From Glebionis coronaria (taxonomy: Eukaryota; Streptophyta; Magnoliopsida; Asterales; Asteraceae), in the NCBI GenBank assembly GCA_025667525.1, contig CM046874.1, forward strand, positions 284,558,380-284,622,379: DNA of 64,000 bases, given 5' to 3'. The notes under the pieces are model-generated. The model worked only from the letters and a program-made list of their open reading frames with translations. It did not search any database and was not told the origin of the DNA. The translations under genes and the position numbers were made by a program. Positions 1-10,545 of the stretch are shown piece after piece (the first letter of the stretch is position 1; each line of letters opens with the position of its first letter).

Positions 1-1581
1 TATGAGTTCTGGGCTACCAAGGAAAGTACTTCAAACAAGATCACCTTCACTCTCGACAACAAGCAGCAGACACTTAATGTTTCAGACTTCCGTAAGATAT
101 TTGGCATTCGGGATACACCCAAAGGTATGTCATTTTCCAGGGATCCTACTAAAGACGAACTCATGGAGATGTTCGATGCTCTTGGATGTCCAGACATACG
201 AGTTGTGTCTGAGTTTACCACCGCTAAAGTAGGTCAACCTTGGAGAGCAATCTTGGGTATTCTCAGTAGATGTCTTACACCTAAAACCAGTGGGCATGAT
301 GCTTTGCGTAGTCCAATTATGAACATCTTCCATGGAATGTACACAGGCTCAAATGCAGATTATGCATTATTGTTGTGGGAAGAATTTAACTTTCAACTCT
401 TCCAAAACAAGAAGCTGAAGACTAATTTCTTTCCTTACCCTCGGTTTATCAAGCTTATCATTAATTATTTTATGAAGAATGATGTTACTATTGATAAGCG
501 TGCAGCAAGTCGTCATCACACTGAAGAGGCTGATCACACTGTGGATCTAAGGCATGAAGGACCATCTGGTGCTGTTATTCCTGGTCCTATTCCCGATTAT
601 CTTCTGACGGATAAAATTAAAGCTTCTGCTGATTACAAACTACTGCTACTAGAAATCAAGAAGCTAAAAGCAAGCCTTCAGACAGGAGAAGACTCGTCTA
701 CTACGGTCAAGAGTAAAGGTAAACGCAAGCAACCAGCTGCTTTATCTGAACCCGAAACCAAGAAGAAGAAGACTGAGGCTAAGAAGGGAAAGGGTACGGC
801 TGATGAGTTAGTTCTCCGCGACGAAGAAGATGTTGATGATCCTACTCTTGACAAGGCTGAGAGAAAATTAATGAAGATAACTATTGAAAGGAGTAGGTGA
901 GATACGGGCGGTAGTGGTTCGGGTGCACAGATGAATATTGAAGAAGAGTACCAGGAGCCAGATGATGTTTATGAGTTTGGATCACCTGAACGGTATTCTA
1001 CTTCGAAGGAGACATCCATCACTGTTTCAGCAAGTGTTGAAAAGGAGTCCGGTGCTCCTACAATCATGGTACCTACTCAGCCTTTAGTAACTCAACCTCC
1101 ACCAATACAGCCCTTACCAACCCAACCGGTACCAACACCATTCCTTCCACCACCAATAACTCCCATCCCCAGTACTGTAGTAACAACCGAGCCTCTTCAA
1201 CCAACCCAGAGTAGCTCTGCATCATCTTCAATGGCTGCATTTGTAATGGCATAACTCTTGGATAAACACACGGATAATCAAAGAAAAGAGATGGATAATC
1301 TTCGCCAAGAGCTACTTAGACGAGTTCAAAGTAAAGAAGCATCTAAGAAAGCCCAAGAAGAGATGCTTGCTAAGTTCGCTGCAGAGATGGAGTTGACATG
1401 TAAAGCTCATGCAGAAGAACTAGCTCAGGTTAAGCAGGCTGAAGCTGATAAGTATGCAGCACGAATAACGAGACTTCAAGCTATGAGGGATAAATACAAG
1501 GAGCGAAAAGAAACACTTGAAGCTTCTGTTGAAGAGAGAGTGAAAGAATCCGTTTTAGTCCATTATGCCAAAACTGCGTGA
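1..1581 (+). pseudogene. K accessory ORF, N-terminal part, broken by stops
   Basis: The frame is open from base 1 (5' end missing) and is cut by TGA at 898-900 and TAA at 1252-1254; TGA at 1579-1581 ends this frame. Coding character continues across the first two stops, so this looks like one decayed protein. In order there is a globular part (to about residue 190), a lysine-rich stretch of nuclear-signal type around 690-810, a proline/glutamine/threonine-rich linker (about 1060-1230) and a charged coiled-coil-like segment (1258-1560). Similar proteins occur as extra ORFs in composite-family Copia elements and are often mislabelled in databases. I see no catalytic motif and name no function. 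The first stop fits CGA to TGA and the second CAA to TAA. The next ORF starts 17 bases before the last stop, in another frame. Confidence 0.6.
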
Positions 1582-3724
1582 TGAGTTGAAGACACTCGCG
1601 GCTGATAACTTGATGATCAAGTCGTCCAATCCTTCTGAATCCGCCTACAAAATTGCTTATGAGTTAACGGATTTTGAATTAAAGAAGATCCTCAAAGCTC
1701 GTATGAGGGAACTTGGATCTTTTGATAAATCTAAAGTTCAACGGACTCTCTACAAGTCACTCAATGACGCTATTATGGAGGATGATCGGCTATTTAAGAT
1801 GTTTGGAAGTGTGGTACCTTACCACATTCTGCCTGAGGAAGAAAGGGAAGAAAGTGAACAAGAAGAGGGTGACGGGGAAGAAGAAGGTGAAGAAGAAGAA
1901 GAAGAAGAGGATGATGATGGTGACGATGATGGTGATGATGATGAGGATGATGATGATGATGATGGTGATGATGGTGGTGATCGAAATGAGGAAAGTGCTA
2001 AGGGAAGCAACGAGGATGACGATGAGGATGACGATGGTAAACAGCCTGAAACGGGGGACAAGGTTGCCAGCACAAAGAAACCATCTAAGTCTGGTACCAA
2101 GTCTCAAAAAGATGTTGCGCAGAAGGAAAAATCCACTTCAACGGAATCAAGACGATCCAAGTGGCGCCATGATGTGAATGCTACTACGGCGTCATCGATT
2201 CCCGGTACATCTATTGCTGTGTCTATACCTGTTACCACTAACCCTGTTAGTTCTGTTGTTGCTCCTGTGATTGCAGAATCAGTTACTGAACCTGAGTTTG
2301 CACCACACTCACCTGTTCATGACACCGCCGAGATGCCTGAATCAGAACCAGCAGATGTTCATGTTTCTACTCCTCTGCCACAAGAACCACAATCTACTGT
2401 TCCCGAGTCAAGCACACGGGACTGGGCGGACACTTTGGAGATTGATGAAACTGCACCGCCACAAGCTTGGATCACGGCAGCTGCTAAATATGATCCAATC
2501 ACATATGCTGACAGAGATGTTCTGTATCTCCGTATCCGTAGTCCGATTGACTTGTGTGCATATCTGGCTCATGAGTATAAGACTTCGGTCACTCCGTCTT
2601 TGGTGAAGAGAGCGCTAAAGGATAAGAGAATTCGCGCCAAAACTAGGTTAAGCCGAATGGAGTACGAGTATTATGCTGACGAGGTCCTGAAAGCTCTTAA
2701 CACCGTTCAAAGGCCAGGCCTCCATGAATCAGAAAGAGCTCCACCTCCACTTGATCCTTCTCAAGATAATCAAATTGCTCTCGACTTCTTCGTCACCTAT
2801 GATCTTGAGTATCTCCTCAAGGGTTCATCAAAGTACGCAACCTCCCTGACCTTGCTGAAAGCTGCCAACTGGGGGACAATACCCTGGATCGAGGAAAAGG
2901 TAAACCGACTCTGGGTCCCAAAGGTAACTCGTAATTATGATATGTATGCTGTAATAGGTGCATCTCATTGGGACGAACGAGTCCGAAGGGCGTACAGAGG
3001 TTGCTGCTTAGCCAATTCAGGAAGCAACGTTAGATCCGATATTCGCATCTCCAGCATTTTCGGACTGAAAACTGAAGCCAAGAATGGCTATTATCATGTG
3101 AAGGAGATTCGTCTAAAAAGGGAGGATGACAGAGAATACAAAATCCAGCAGGGAGATTTTTCTATCATTCGCCTTGAGGATATCGAAGACATGTTGCTTA
3201 TGATGACCCGGGATCAACTCACCCATATTGCTCGTGAAGACATCATTGCCTTGAGTACAGCACTTCGTATGTTCACACGAAGCGTTGTTATCAAGAAACG
3301 AGTTAAAGATCTTCAATTGGGAGTTGAAAGCTACCAAAGGAAGCTTAACCTAACCCGTCCAATGAATCAAGTTTTACCTCAACATGTCACAAGATGTCCC
3401 TATACCGGCATTTCTGTTCCGAGTTACGGGATTTTCTACTTGAACAGTCGAGGGATAATGAAGTTTATGAGGGTGGGTGAGCTTTATAAGTACAGTGATG
3501 GGACTCTCATATACGTCAGAGGAAAGTTGGAGCATCTTAATTCGGGTGGGTCTTTACCAGAGATGACTGAGGATTGGCATCAGGGTTATCGGCAAATGGC
3601 GAAGTATGTTATCAAGAAGATTGATCAAAAGCTCCGTGAACGTAGATTGATGAGGAGCTTAGAAAGGTTCGTTGGTGGTAGACCATATGGAGTGCACCAC
3701 AAGTTACTGCAACGATCCATCTAA
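1565..3724 (+). CDS. K accessory ORF, C-terminal part (719 aa, acidic tract)
   Basis: This long intact frame overlaps the previous one by 17 bases, so a single-base indel probably split one protein. After a helical start it has an almost pure Glu/Asp/Gly tract (about 1830-2040, codons GAA and GAT), then a Ser/Thr/Pro-rich linker to about 2450. A folded region of some 420 residues follows to the end. The part around 3300-3360 (LGVESYQRKLNL) and the C-terminus (FVGGRPYG) recur in Copia elements of composite-family plants, downstream of RT/RNase H. No enzyme motif is visible. The acidic tract could mimic a chromatin or chaperone contact, but that is speculation. The real start is unknown, because the ATG at 1565 may simply be the first Met after the frameshift. 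Confidence 0.6.
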   Translation: MPKLRDELKTLAADNLMIKSSNPSESAYKIAYELTDFELKKILKARMRELGSFDKSKVQRTLYKSLNDAIMEDDRLFKMFGSVVPYHILPEEEREESEQEEGDGEEEGEEEEEEEDDDGDDDGDDDEDDDDDDGDDGGDRNEESAKGSNEDDDEDDDGKQPETGDKVASTKKPSKSGTKSQKDVAQKEKSTSTESRRSKWRHDVNATTASSIPGTSIAVSIPVTTNPVSSVVAPVIAESVTEPEFAPHSPVHDTAEMPESEPADVHVSTPLPQEPQSTVPESSTRDWADTLEIDETAPPQAWITAAAKYDPITYADRDVLYLRIRSPIDLCAYLAHEYKTSVTPSLVKRALKDKRIRAKTRLSRMEYEYYADEVLKALNTVQRPGLHESERAPPPLDPSQDNQIALDFFVTYDLEYLLKGSSKYATSLTLLKAANWGTIPWIEEKVNRLWVPKVTRNYDMYAVIGASHWDERVRRAYRGCCLANSGSNVRSDIRISSIFGLKTEAKNGYYHVKEIRLKREDDREYKIQQGDFSIIRLEDIEDMLLMMTRDQLTHIAREDIIALSTALRMFTRSVVIKKRVKDLQLGVESYQRKLNLTRPMNQVLPQHVTRCPYTGISVPSYGIFYLNSRGIMKFMRVGELYKYSDGTLIYVRGKLEHLNSGGSLPEMTEDWHQGYRQMAKYVIKKIDQKLRERRLMRSLERFVGGRPYGVHHKLLQRSI

Positions 3725-4954
3725 TGGGTCGTACATTTCAGGTCCACTTTATATTGGTTTTTTAATTGTGAATATGTAAATTTGTGAATATTGTGCTTTT
3801 ACGGCTTGATGTAGGGTTAAGGTATGATAATTTTTCAAGAATTTCTCACGAGATTCTAAATCTTTCAAAATATATCATACTAAAGTACTACAACTATCCC
3901 TTATTAATTTAAGGGGGAGCATTAACATGTTCTATGGCCAAACATCGATTTCATTTTTACCCAAAGACCGGTTAATCCATTCAATATCCCAAATATTAAT
4001 GGTTAACATTTTGGATAAGGGGAGAAAATGGGATTAAGGAGACTTAAATGATACTTGGCTAAAAGATGAAAAAGACTTAACGATTATCCAACTTAATATA
4101 TGTAAAGCACGTGTTAAGGGGGAGCGTTTTTTATGAACAAAACACCTAAGGTACAAAACTTTTGATTTCAATATCACAAGTACCTTAAGTGATTTTCAAT
4201 GATTTTTCGTGGTGGCTATACTTTCCCAAAACACGCTTAATTCACGACGGATGTGGTGACAAAAGGGTGGTAGGAATAGGTTTTAGTCCAATGATTCATC
4301 AGAGCCGATGGAATCTTCCCAAGGACAATTCCCTAGATAGAATTAGAAGTCCTAGGAAAGATGGAGAAAGATTGTGAACGTAGCCGAGTACCGACTAATT
4401 ACTGATGCTAGCACTGGAACAATCACAACAAGGTGCTAGTGATGATGTATTGGTAAGTACTGAAGGGGTTGAAGAATGAAAAAGAAATGTAAAGATAAAG
4501 GGTGTAAAGAAAGAAGCCCTCCTTACAACTTTAGGCAGAAACCGGGTCAATACATATGCTATTGAGATCATTTTTGTTAATGATTCTTGATATTGAAGAA
4601 AGACATCATGGACCCAGTGATGCAATGCACAACCCTTCCCAGCTAACTCAAATATCTCTCAAAAGGTATTTGTTTTAATCACACGGAGATCAACACGTTA
4701 TCTATTGGTTTATTCACTCCGAATAGACTTATATTGAAAAGGTGGCACGCCTCTCCAGCCATCGCTCACTAAATCAAAACGCACTATCGAGTCTAGAGCG
4801 ACGAGATCATCAAAAGTCTCATTAGGACACTTTCCATTTATTCCTTGCTTTCTCACACACTGTGAAAAGTAAGAGATTTTTATGAGTCCTACGCAGTATT
4901 CTTGTAATATTGCAAGAACATCCGAGTAATACGCAAGTATTACAATGAAGATGG

Positions 4955-5283
4955 AAATCTTGCTTGAGCCAACATCAAACAAGCTCATGGTAGGTTACAC
5001 GTGCGGTTCTTTTAGAACCAATCTTGTGAAAAACTGGAAAGAAACAGTAGTTTAATTCTTAATTGAACTTAAACTCGTTCCAGGCCTCTACGCATTATCA
5101 TATGATCTTGCCAGAACACTCAGAGTGACTCTTTATTGATCACAGTGACGAGTGGAAATCCTTCTAGTGTTAACATCAAACAGCACTTGGTAGGTGACGT
5201 GCAAGATTCTTTATGAATTAAGCTCGTGATAACTGGAAAGCAACGATGGTGAAAATCTTAATTGAAATTCACTTGTTCCAGGT
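4955..5283 (+). repeat. Two diverged copies of a segment of about 100-130 bp
   Basis: The stretch 4955-5085 (ACATCAAACAAGCTCATGGTAGG, then AACTGGAAAG and CTCGTTCCAGG) returns at 5160-5283 in the same order with many substitutions. Both copies lie in K's non-coding 3' spacer, just before the 29 bp array. Confidence 0.6.
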
Positions 5284-5527
5284 TTCATGAATTGACGGCT
5301 TCAATCATAAGGATTTTTTAATCCAAATGATTCACTCTTTATGTTCGCAGTCAGCTTTGGACGGTCGAATAAAGAGAACGGGTTTACCCGCGAAATCCTG
5401 TCAGGAAGTTACTTCATTGAAACTATCCGTCACGGGTACGATATCTAATATCGTCCAACGGTCTTCACCGACCGGAGGTAAAATGCTACCGAATTAGAAT
5501 AAAATGTCAAAGCCATTTTATTCGTGT

Positions 5528-5640
5528 CGTTGCTGTGTACCTGTTAAAGACGGTGGCGTTGCTGTGTACCTGTTGAAGACGGTGGCGTTGCTGTGTACCA
5601 GTTGAAGACGGTGGCGTTGCGGTGTACATGTTGAAGACGT
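5528..5640 (+). repeat. Four tandem copies of a 29 bp unit
   Basis: Units start at 5528, 5557, 5586 and 5615, each beginning CGTTGCTGTGTACCTGTT or close to it and ending AAGACGGTGG. Differences are single bases (for example CTG versus CAG, GTTAAAG versus GTTGAAG), and the last unit decays into flanking sequence. The array lies in K's non-coding 3' spacer. Confidence 0.85.
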
Positions 5641-5970
5641 TCCCACATGCTTATGTTTTTCTGCATCAAAGTTCAGCAAAATTCAAGAAAGTGCAAAATG
5701 AAGTCTTCCGCTGTACCAAACTCTGAAGCTTTCAAGAATTCAACAAAAAGACATAAGTGTGTGGAACATGGAGTCACGAGGAGGCAAGTTTCACAAAAAG
5801 GCAAAGATCGCACGTGATTGGTCAAAAGAACAATGCTCTCAAGCCAAAGCCTAAAAGATCAAATCAACATATTCACAACAAAAAGAAAGAAGAAAAGACT
5901 ACGAGCTAAAGAACGAAGACTTAGTATAGTATGCTAGGTTTAGAACTTTGTAAACGTGGAGTGACCTCCC

Positions 5971-5982
5971 TTAGGGGGAGAT
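5971..5982 (+). promoter_or_regulatory. K polypurine tract
   Basis: The run TTAGGGGGAGAT sits directly before the TGTTAG start of the 3' LTR, the position used to prime plus-strand DNA synthesis. It closely matches two copies further upstream at 3911 and 4116. Confidence 0.75.
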
Positions 5983-6302
5983 TGTTAGAAATACGTTTTA
6001 CGTATATTAGAAGTATCGTTCACTCCACAATATTATTAATGTTGTAATAGCTCGTAGTTAATGTGTGCTTATTAAGTTAAGTAAGAAACCGACCCATGGG
6101 CTTGTCATGGGTTGGCCCAAGCCCAAATAGTGGCCTTGGATATAAATACCCCTTTCCACCATGGAAAGGGGTTGGTTGTTGACATTCCATTTTCTCATTT
6201 GAATAAAATACACATAGTTTCTCTCTCACTTTCTCTCACTAGTTTCTCTCTCTAGGAATCTTCAACCCACTTCAAAGATTCATAGTTTATCAATATTCTA
6301 CA
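5983..6302 (+). repeat. K 3' LTR (320 bp)
   Basis: It starts TGTTAGAAATACG right after the polypurine tract. It contains a TATA box (TATAAATA, 6141-6148) and a pyrimidine-rich TTTCTCTCTC stretch, and ends ..TATTCTACA. The right edge was set where B-element sequence resumes. The matching 5' LTR is left of the window, so the boundary cannot be confirmed by alignment here. Confidence 0.7.
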
Positions 6303-6465
6303 CATTGATCCCCTTTTATAAATATCTGATCCATTAATATCAAAACGATATTCTAAATAAAATAGAGATTCCATGTACCTTCGTGTCTAAATACCTCGTT
6401 TTGTGTGCCAAAACCTAACCAATTTTCCAAACAACAGCATTTCCTTTGTCGTCCAATAACCTTCA

Positions 6466-6712
6466 TTGTCCAATATATTTACCTTACCTATTGTCCAATA
6501 TCGGACAATACTTGTCAGTGCTTTAGACAACATATCTCGCACAACACTAAGTTTTTCTGTCAGCGCCTACATAGAACTTTGTCAATGCCATCTTTAAACG
6601 TGTCAGCGCCTGGCCATCAGCGTCTCATCCATGCCTTGTCAGCGTCAATGACATCCACTGACACCTAAATCTATCAGCGTCTAGATAACACACATCAGCG
6701 GCTAATCGATCT
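6466..6712 (-). repeat. Cluster of GCTGACA-type motifs in B interior
   Basis: On the plus strand the motif reads TGTCAGCG or TGTCAGTG and recurs about ten times in 250 bp. It lies next to two TTGTCCAATAT-type half palindromes (6475 and about 6493-6512). The same block occurs in element I at 35425-35665 in the opposite orientation. Confidence 0.7.
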
Positions 6713-7183
6713 AGGGTTTTATAAACCCTAAATCATGATTTTATGTAAAGATCATATTCTGTAGCGAACTTCGACATCAAATATCTTCTTCATGAGAGCT
6801 CAGATCGAAGATCCCTTTGGTGAGATCCTAGGCACAAGTGCCAAGAACTTACAGGAAAAATTTCACGATGATCCAATGGTTAACGAAGGAGAAATCACGT
6901 TTTTACTATTACTGTTCACAAAAAACAGCATATGACCACTACTGACTTCGACGCTTAATAACTTTTTCTTGGGGATAGACCTCGATAATCCCTCCAGTGG
7001 ATATCGGGATATATGTGTGTAGAAGACACACAACAAATTTCTTGGCGTTCCAACGGTTCAATAAAAACTTATGGCCTTCTGAATACTGCTGCGCACACAA
7101 AATCGCCCAGAAAAACCCTAGACGGATTTTTCTTCCATCTCAAAACATGAACACCTTGTTGGTCCTAGCATCACGAGCCACGA

Positions 7184-7196
7184 GGCTCTGATACCA
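7184..7196 (-). promoter_or_regulatory. B primer-binding site (tRNA-iMet type)
   Basis: The minus strand reads TGGTATCAGAGCC two bases inside the LTR. This is the complement of the 3' end of plant initiator tRNA-Met and is used to prime minus-strand synthesis. The same site and spacing occur in element I. Confidence 0.85.
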
Positions 7197-7198
7197 AC

Positions 7199-7722
7199 TG
7201 TGGAAACCTAAGTTTCCTCGATCTTTTAGCTACTAGGAACGAATCTCATTCACTTGATTAAATCAAGGCGGAATAGAATGAAACACGTTTAACAAGGTGT
7301 TTAGGCACAAAGAACACACAGAATTACTCAACGATTGTTCATTATATTAATAATAAACAACCACTAGACGTGTATACATTTAATCCTACGTTTAGTGCAA
7401 CACACGCTTTAGGTTTACATTGAATATGAAATTTATATAAAACCTAATACCCTTGGTTCCTTTTATAGAGTAAGGAATAGGGTTTACAAGAGATAAGAAT
7501 GAATAAACATCTAAATATTTTATCTAGATAAACTATATTCTAAATATCGTCCTACAATATCTTGAATATATCCTCTAAATATAATTCCATCAGCGTCTTG
7601 ATATTTGTCAACGTCTAGAATACACGTGTCAGCGTCTAGCTTTCGCATGTCAGCGTCTCTAAACAAACATGTTGATATTTCTTCATTTTGAGTTTCTGCC
7701 ACATCAATTTTTAGACCCAACA
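7199..7722 (-). repeat. B 5' LTR (524 bp)
   Basis: On the minus strand it starts TGTTGGGTCTAA and ends ..CCACA next to the primer site, like the LTR of element I. The part around 7360-7450 is clearly alignable with I's LTR (CTAGACGTGTATACA, TAGGTTTACATTG). The segment 7585-7680 holds extra copies of the GACGCTGACA motif that are otherwise found only in the interior of the family. The flanking AAAAG (7723-7727) would be one side of the target duplication. Confidence 0.75.
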
Positions 7723-8574
7723 AAAAGCATCTTAATCATACTTATAATCACGAACCAAGGAGAAAATTGCGTCGTACAAACCTAATGCGTGCCGCACTTT
7801 GCCCTCGCAAAGCTAAATAATCCTTCAAATCATAGGATTGCTACACCCCAACCAATTGCACAAGTAACTACTCCATAATAGCAGTAATAACAAGCATCTC
7901 AACAATTTATAAATCAAAGGAAATGAATAACATAATTGAAATGAGAATTATAACAAACAAAAGTTATCAATGTATTGCCCCAAAAGATTATAATTTTTGA
8001 TCCAACTTATTACAAGCAATAAGTGATTTACTGAGTTTTCTTGCTACAACAACAATGAGGATAGACTAAGTAAAGTCTTTCATGTACTAGCAACAATGAT
8101 CAAGGACTAGAAATCCTTGATTCCTTAACCTATTGTAAGAATGGAAATTGAAGGTTGTGAGTGATTGATATGTTATGCCTGGCCTTGGGTCCTTTTTATA
8201 ACCCGTAATTCGTAGCCTAAGAGCTTTGGAATTAAGGCAAAGGTCTCTTCATCATTGCCATGCATAATGACAATTAATATATGTAACTGCAGTAAAAAGT
8301 GCACCGCACAAATGAAATGTGCGCCGTACTTTTGATTGTTCTCCAAATCCGTAGTACTTAAATGTGCGCCGCACAAATGAGAAGTGCGCTGCACTTTGGC
8401 TTTTTCCTACCTAATTTATTCTTTAGTCCTTTTCTTTCCTCTGTAGTTTTATTCTTTCACTACAATCAAACAATACTTTATATTAGTAGTAATTCAACAC
8501 ATAATTTATTTATTTACATAGCAAATAAGGATATATGCATCGTTACAAACATGTATAAATGAGGCGTTATCAAT
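7723..8574 (-). repeat. L: probable LTR fragment between B and D
   Basis: No gene is present. On the minus strand the segment starts TGATAACGCC at 8574, exactly where Copia D coding sequence stops being readable. It has a TATA-like TTATAAAAAGG at about 8190-8200, followed by CATATCAATCACTCAC, which resembles an LTR transcription start region. About 8290-8395 carries four GTGCGCCGCAC-like words. This would fit an LTR inserted in the gag of D and then truncated where B landed. No second copy is in the window, so the call is tentative. Confidence 0.4.
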
Positions 8575-9036
8575 TCTCAATTCACTTTCAAGTGATTTTG
8601 AGGGCTTTATGCAAAATTCCAATATGCAAAGCATGGGGAAGACAATTAGTGAAGTTCATTATTTGCTTATTTAATTTAAAAATGGAGTTAAGGAGAACAA
8701 GAAGTCAAATGTTGCATCTTCTTCTACACCACAAGTGATGACGATCCAAGGTGGTACGATCCATAAGTACAAACCACAAGGTGGTGAGGCTAAAGGTAAT
8801 GGTAAGGATAAGGGTCCTAAACATTCTTATCCTCCTAAACTTAAAAAGCCTCAACCTTATAAGAAATAACATCCGGCAAAAGATTCCACATGTCACCACT
8901 GCAAAGAGGTTGGACATTGGAAGATGAATTGTCATGTTTATCTAGCCAAGTTGATGAAAAAAAGAAGCAAGTTGGATCATCAACTTCTTCAGGTATTTAT
9001 ACTATTGAATTATTTGCTTGTTCTAAAAATTCATGA
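8575..9036 (+). pseudogene. D gag C-terminal fragment with zinc knuckle
   Basis: The readable frame begins near ILNSLSSDFEGFMQN and continues through NMQSMGKT, typical of the end of Copia gag. A CCHC knuckle, CHHCKEVGHWKMNC, lies at 8891-8932 with all four ligands. Damage includes TAA near 8671 and at 8866-8868, a frame change in the A-run near 8957-8963, and TGA at 9034-9036 where the family has Trp just before the protease DTG. The N-terminal half of gag is absent. The protein would have bound and packaged element RNA. Confidence 0.75.
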
Positions 9037-10545
9037 GTGTATGACACTGGTTGTGGTACTAACATTTGTAACACAAAACAAGGACTTAGAGGAGCAAAGA
9101 AGCTGAAACAAGGTGTTGTCTACTTGGATGTTGGAAACGGCGTACGTGTTGAAGTAGAAGCTATTGGAAGATTTGACTTAGTTTTACATAATGTTTTAAT
9201 TCTTGTTTTGGATGATTGTCATTATGCACCTACTATAACTAGAGGTGTTGTTTCAGTTTCTTGTTTGCATGATAAAGGATTTATTCACAAATTTACGGAT
9301 TCTGGTTTGACCGTTTATTTTAATGATATGATTTATTTTAATTGTATCGGTGTTAATGGTATCTATGAAATTGATATGCATGATCGTACTTTGAAAATTG
9401 TAAATTCGATGTATTCTATTAGCAATAAGAAATCTAAAGCATGTTTAGATTCTACTTACCATTGGCATTGTCGACTTTCTCACATAAGCAAGAAGCGGAT
9501 TGAAAAGTTGCAACATGATGGACTTTTAAACTCAACGGATAGTGAACCGTTTGATCATTGTGTTTCTTGTATATCGGGCAAGATGACAAGGAAATCATTT
9601 CCGCATAAAACGGAAAAAGGTGAAAGATCTACTTGGATTAATCCATACCGATGTATGTGGTCCACATAGACATATGTCAAAGCAAGGTGCAACATACTTC
9701 ATTACCTTTACTAATGATTATAGTCATTATGGTTATGTTTATTTACTTAAGCGTAAACATGAAGTCTTTGAAACATTCAAGGTATTCAAGAATGAAGTAG
9801 AAAATAAACTCGGGAAGACTATTAAAGCCATTTGATCAAATCGTGATGGTGAATATATTAGTCAAGAATTTAAAAATTATCTAAAGGCTAGTGGTATTGT
9901 CCAACAGCTGACTCCTCCTTACACGCCACAACACAATGGTGTTTTTGAGAGGAGAAATCGAACTTTGTTAAACATGGTTCGATCAATGATGAGTCTTTCT
10001 ACTTTATCATTATCCTTTTGGGATTATGCTCTTGAGACTGTTGTATGCATTCTCAATATGGTTCCAACCAAGAAGGTTGACAAGACTCTATATGAACTAT
10101 GGCATGGAAAAATCCCTAACTTGTCTTACTTAAAGGTCTAGGGTTGCGAGGTACATGTGAAACGTCACACGCCTGACAAACTTCAATCAAGATCGGTTAA
10201 GTGTGTCTTCATAGCTTACTCTAAGGAAACTATGGGTTACTATTTTTACTACCCCCCTGAAAACAAAATAGTAGTTGAGAGGTATGCAGATTTCTTTTAA
10301 AAGAATCTCATAGTTCAAAAAGAGAGTGGGAGGATTGTAGAAGTAGCGGATGAAGATATTTTACCTTCTGAAACTACTAGCGAACATCAAATTGAGGAAG
10401 AAAGTCTTGCACCCGATGTAACTCAAGAAGAGGATGTTGTCCCCATTCGTAAATCAAAAAGAACAATCAAAGCACCTGAACGAATATGTCTATTTGTAGA
10501 AGTCAAGGAACATAGTTTAGGGGATCTTAATGAACCCATAATATT
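9037..10545 (+). pseudogene. D protease, GAG-pre-integrase and integrase, broken
   Basis: The protease motif DTGCGTNIC follows immediately. The GAG-pre-integrase part has the H-H-C-C ligands in HWHCRLSHIS..CVSC. The integrase core keeps the aspartate of HTDVCGP, the aspartate of SNRDGEY and the glutamate of NGVFERRN, the usual catalytic triad. Breaks: a one-base shift near 9620, TGA at 9833-9835 (family Arg), TAG at 10139-10141 (family Trp) and TAA at 10298-10300. The coding frame stops short before RT, at EPIILDS, where J has inserted. It cannot produce a full product. Confidence 0.8.

Larger units (their letters stand above)
3725..5970 (+). other. K 3' non-coding region between accessory ORF and 3' LTR
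   Basis: There is no coding frame of note in these 2.2 kb. The region holds two extra purine tracts that resemble the real polypurine tract: AAGGGGGAG at 3911-3919 and again at 4116-4124. It also holds a 29 bp tandem array (5528-5640) and a pair of diverged copies of a segment of about 100 bp (about 4955-5085 and 5160-5283). Long 3' spacers with repeated purine tracts are known in large Copia elements. Confidence 0.6.
1..6302 (+). mobile_element. K: 3' part of a Ty1/Copia retrotransposon with a long accessory ORF
   Basis: Only the 3' part is inside the window. It runs from an accessory coding region (to 3724) through a 2.26 kb non-coding stretch to a polypurine tract (about 5971-5982) and a 320 bp 3' LTR. 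The LTR begins TGTTAG and ends CTACA. The purine tract followed directly by TTGTTAG, the short LTR and an extra ORF at the 3' side fit large Copia elements of the SIRE/Maximus kind; that lineage is an inference, because RT and integrase lie outside. The sequence after the LTR (from 6303) aligns with the interior of element B, so K appears to have inserted into B. The 5 bp cattg at 6303-6307 is the expected target duplication, to be matched at K's other end. Confidence 0.75.
6303..7722 (-). mobile_element. B: gene-less LTR element, 5' half (same family as I)
   Basis: Read on the minus strand, it has a 5' LTR (7722 down to 7199), a primer site matching tRNA-iMet (7196-7184) and interior sequence to 6303. 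The interior aligns with element I (34087-36908): the same repeated GCGCTGACA-type motifs, the same TTGTCCGATATCGGACAA-type palindrome, and the same stretch near 35760. No coding sequence is present. The 3' half is missing, apparently because K inserted at 6303. The remaining half should lie left of K's 5' LTR. Confidence 0.75.

Noticed and set aside
1850..2000. DDxxD-like words suggesting a terpene synthase, a label often attached to similar proteins
   Set aside because: They come from a simple acidic repeat. No terpene synthase fold motifs (RRx8W, NSE/DTE) or length pattern are present, and the context is a retrotransposon 3' ORF.
1790..2107. Minus-strand frames across the acidic tract
   Set aside because: They are mirror translations of the GAA/GAT repeat (poly-Ser, poly-Ile) with no other support.
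5528..5640. Regular repeats resembling a CRISPR array
   Set aside because: The 29 bp units are directly adjacent with no spacers, and the DNA is plant nuclear.
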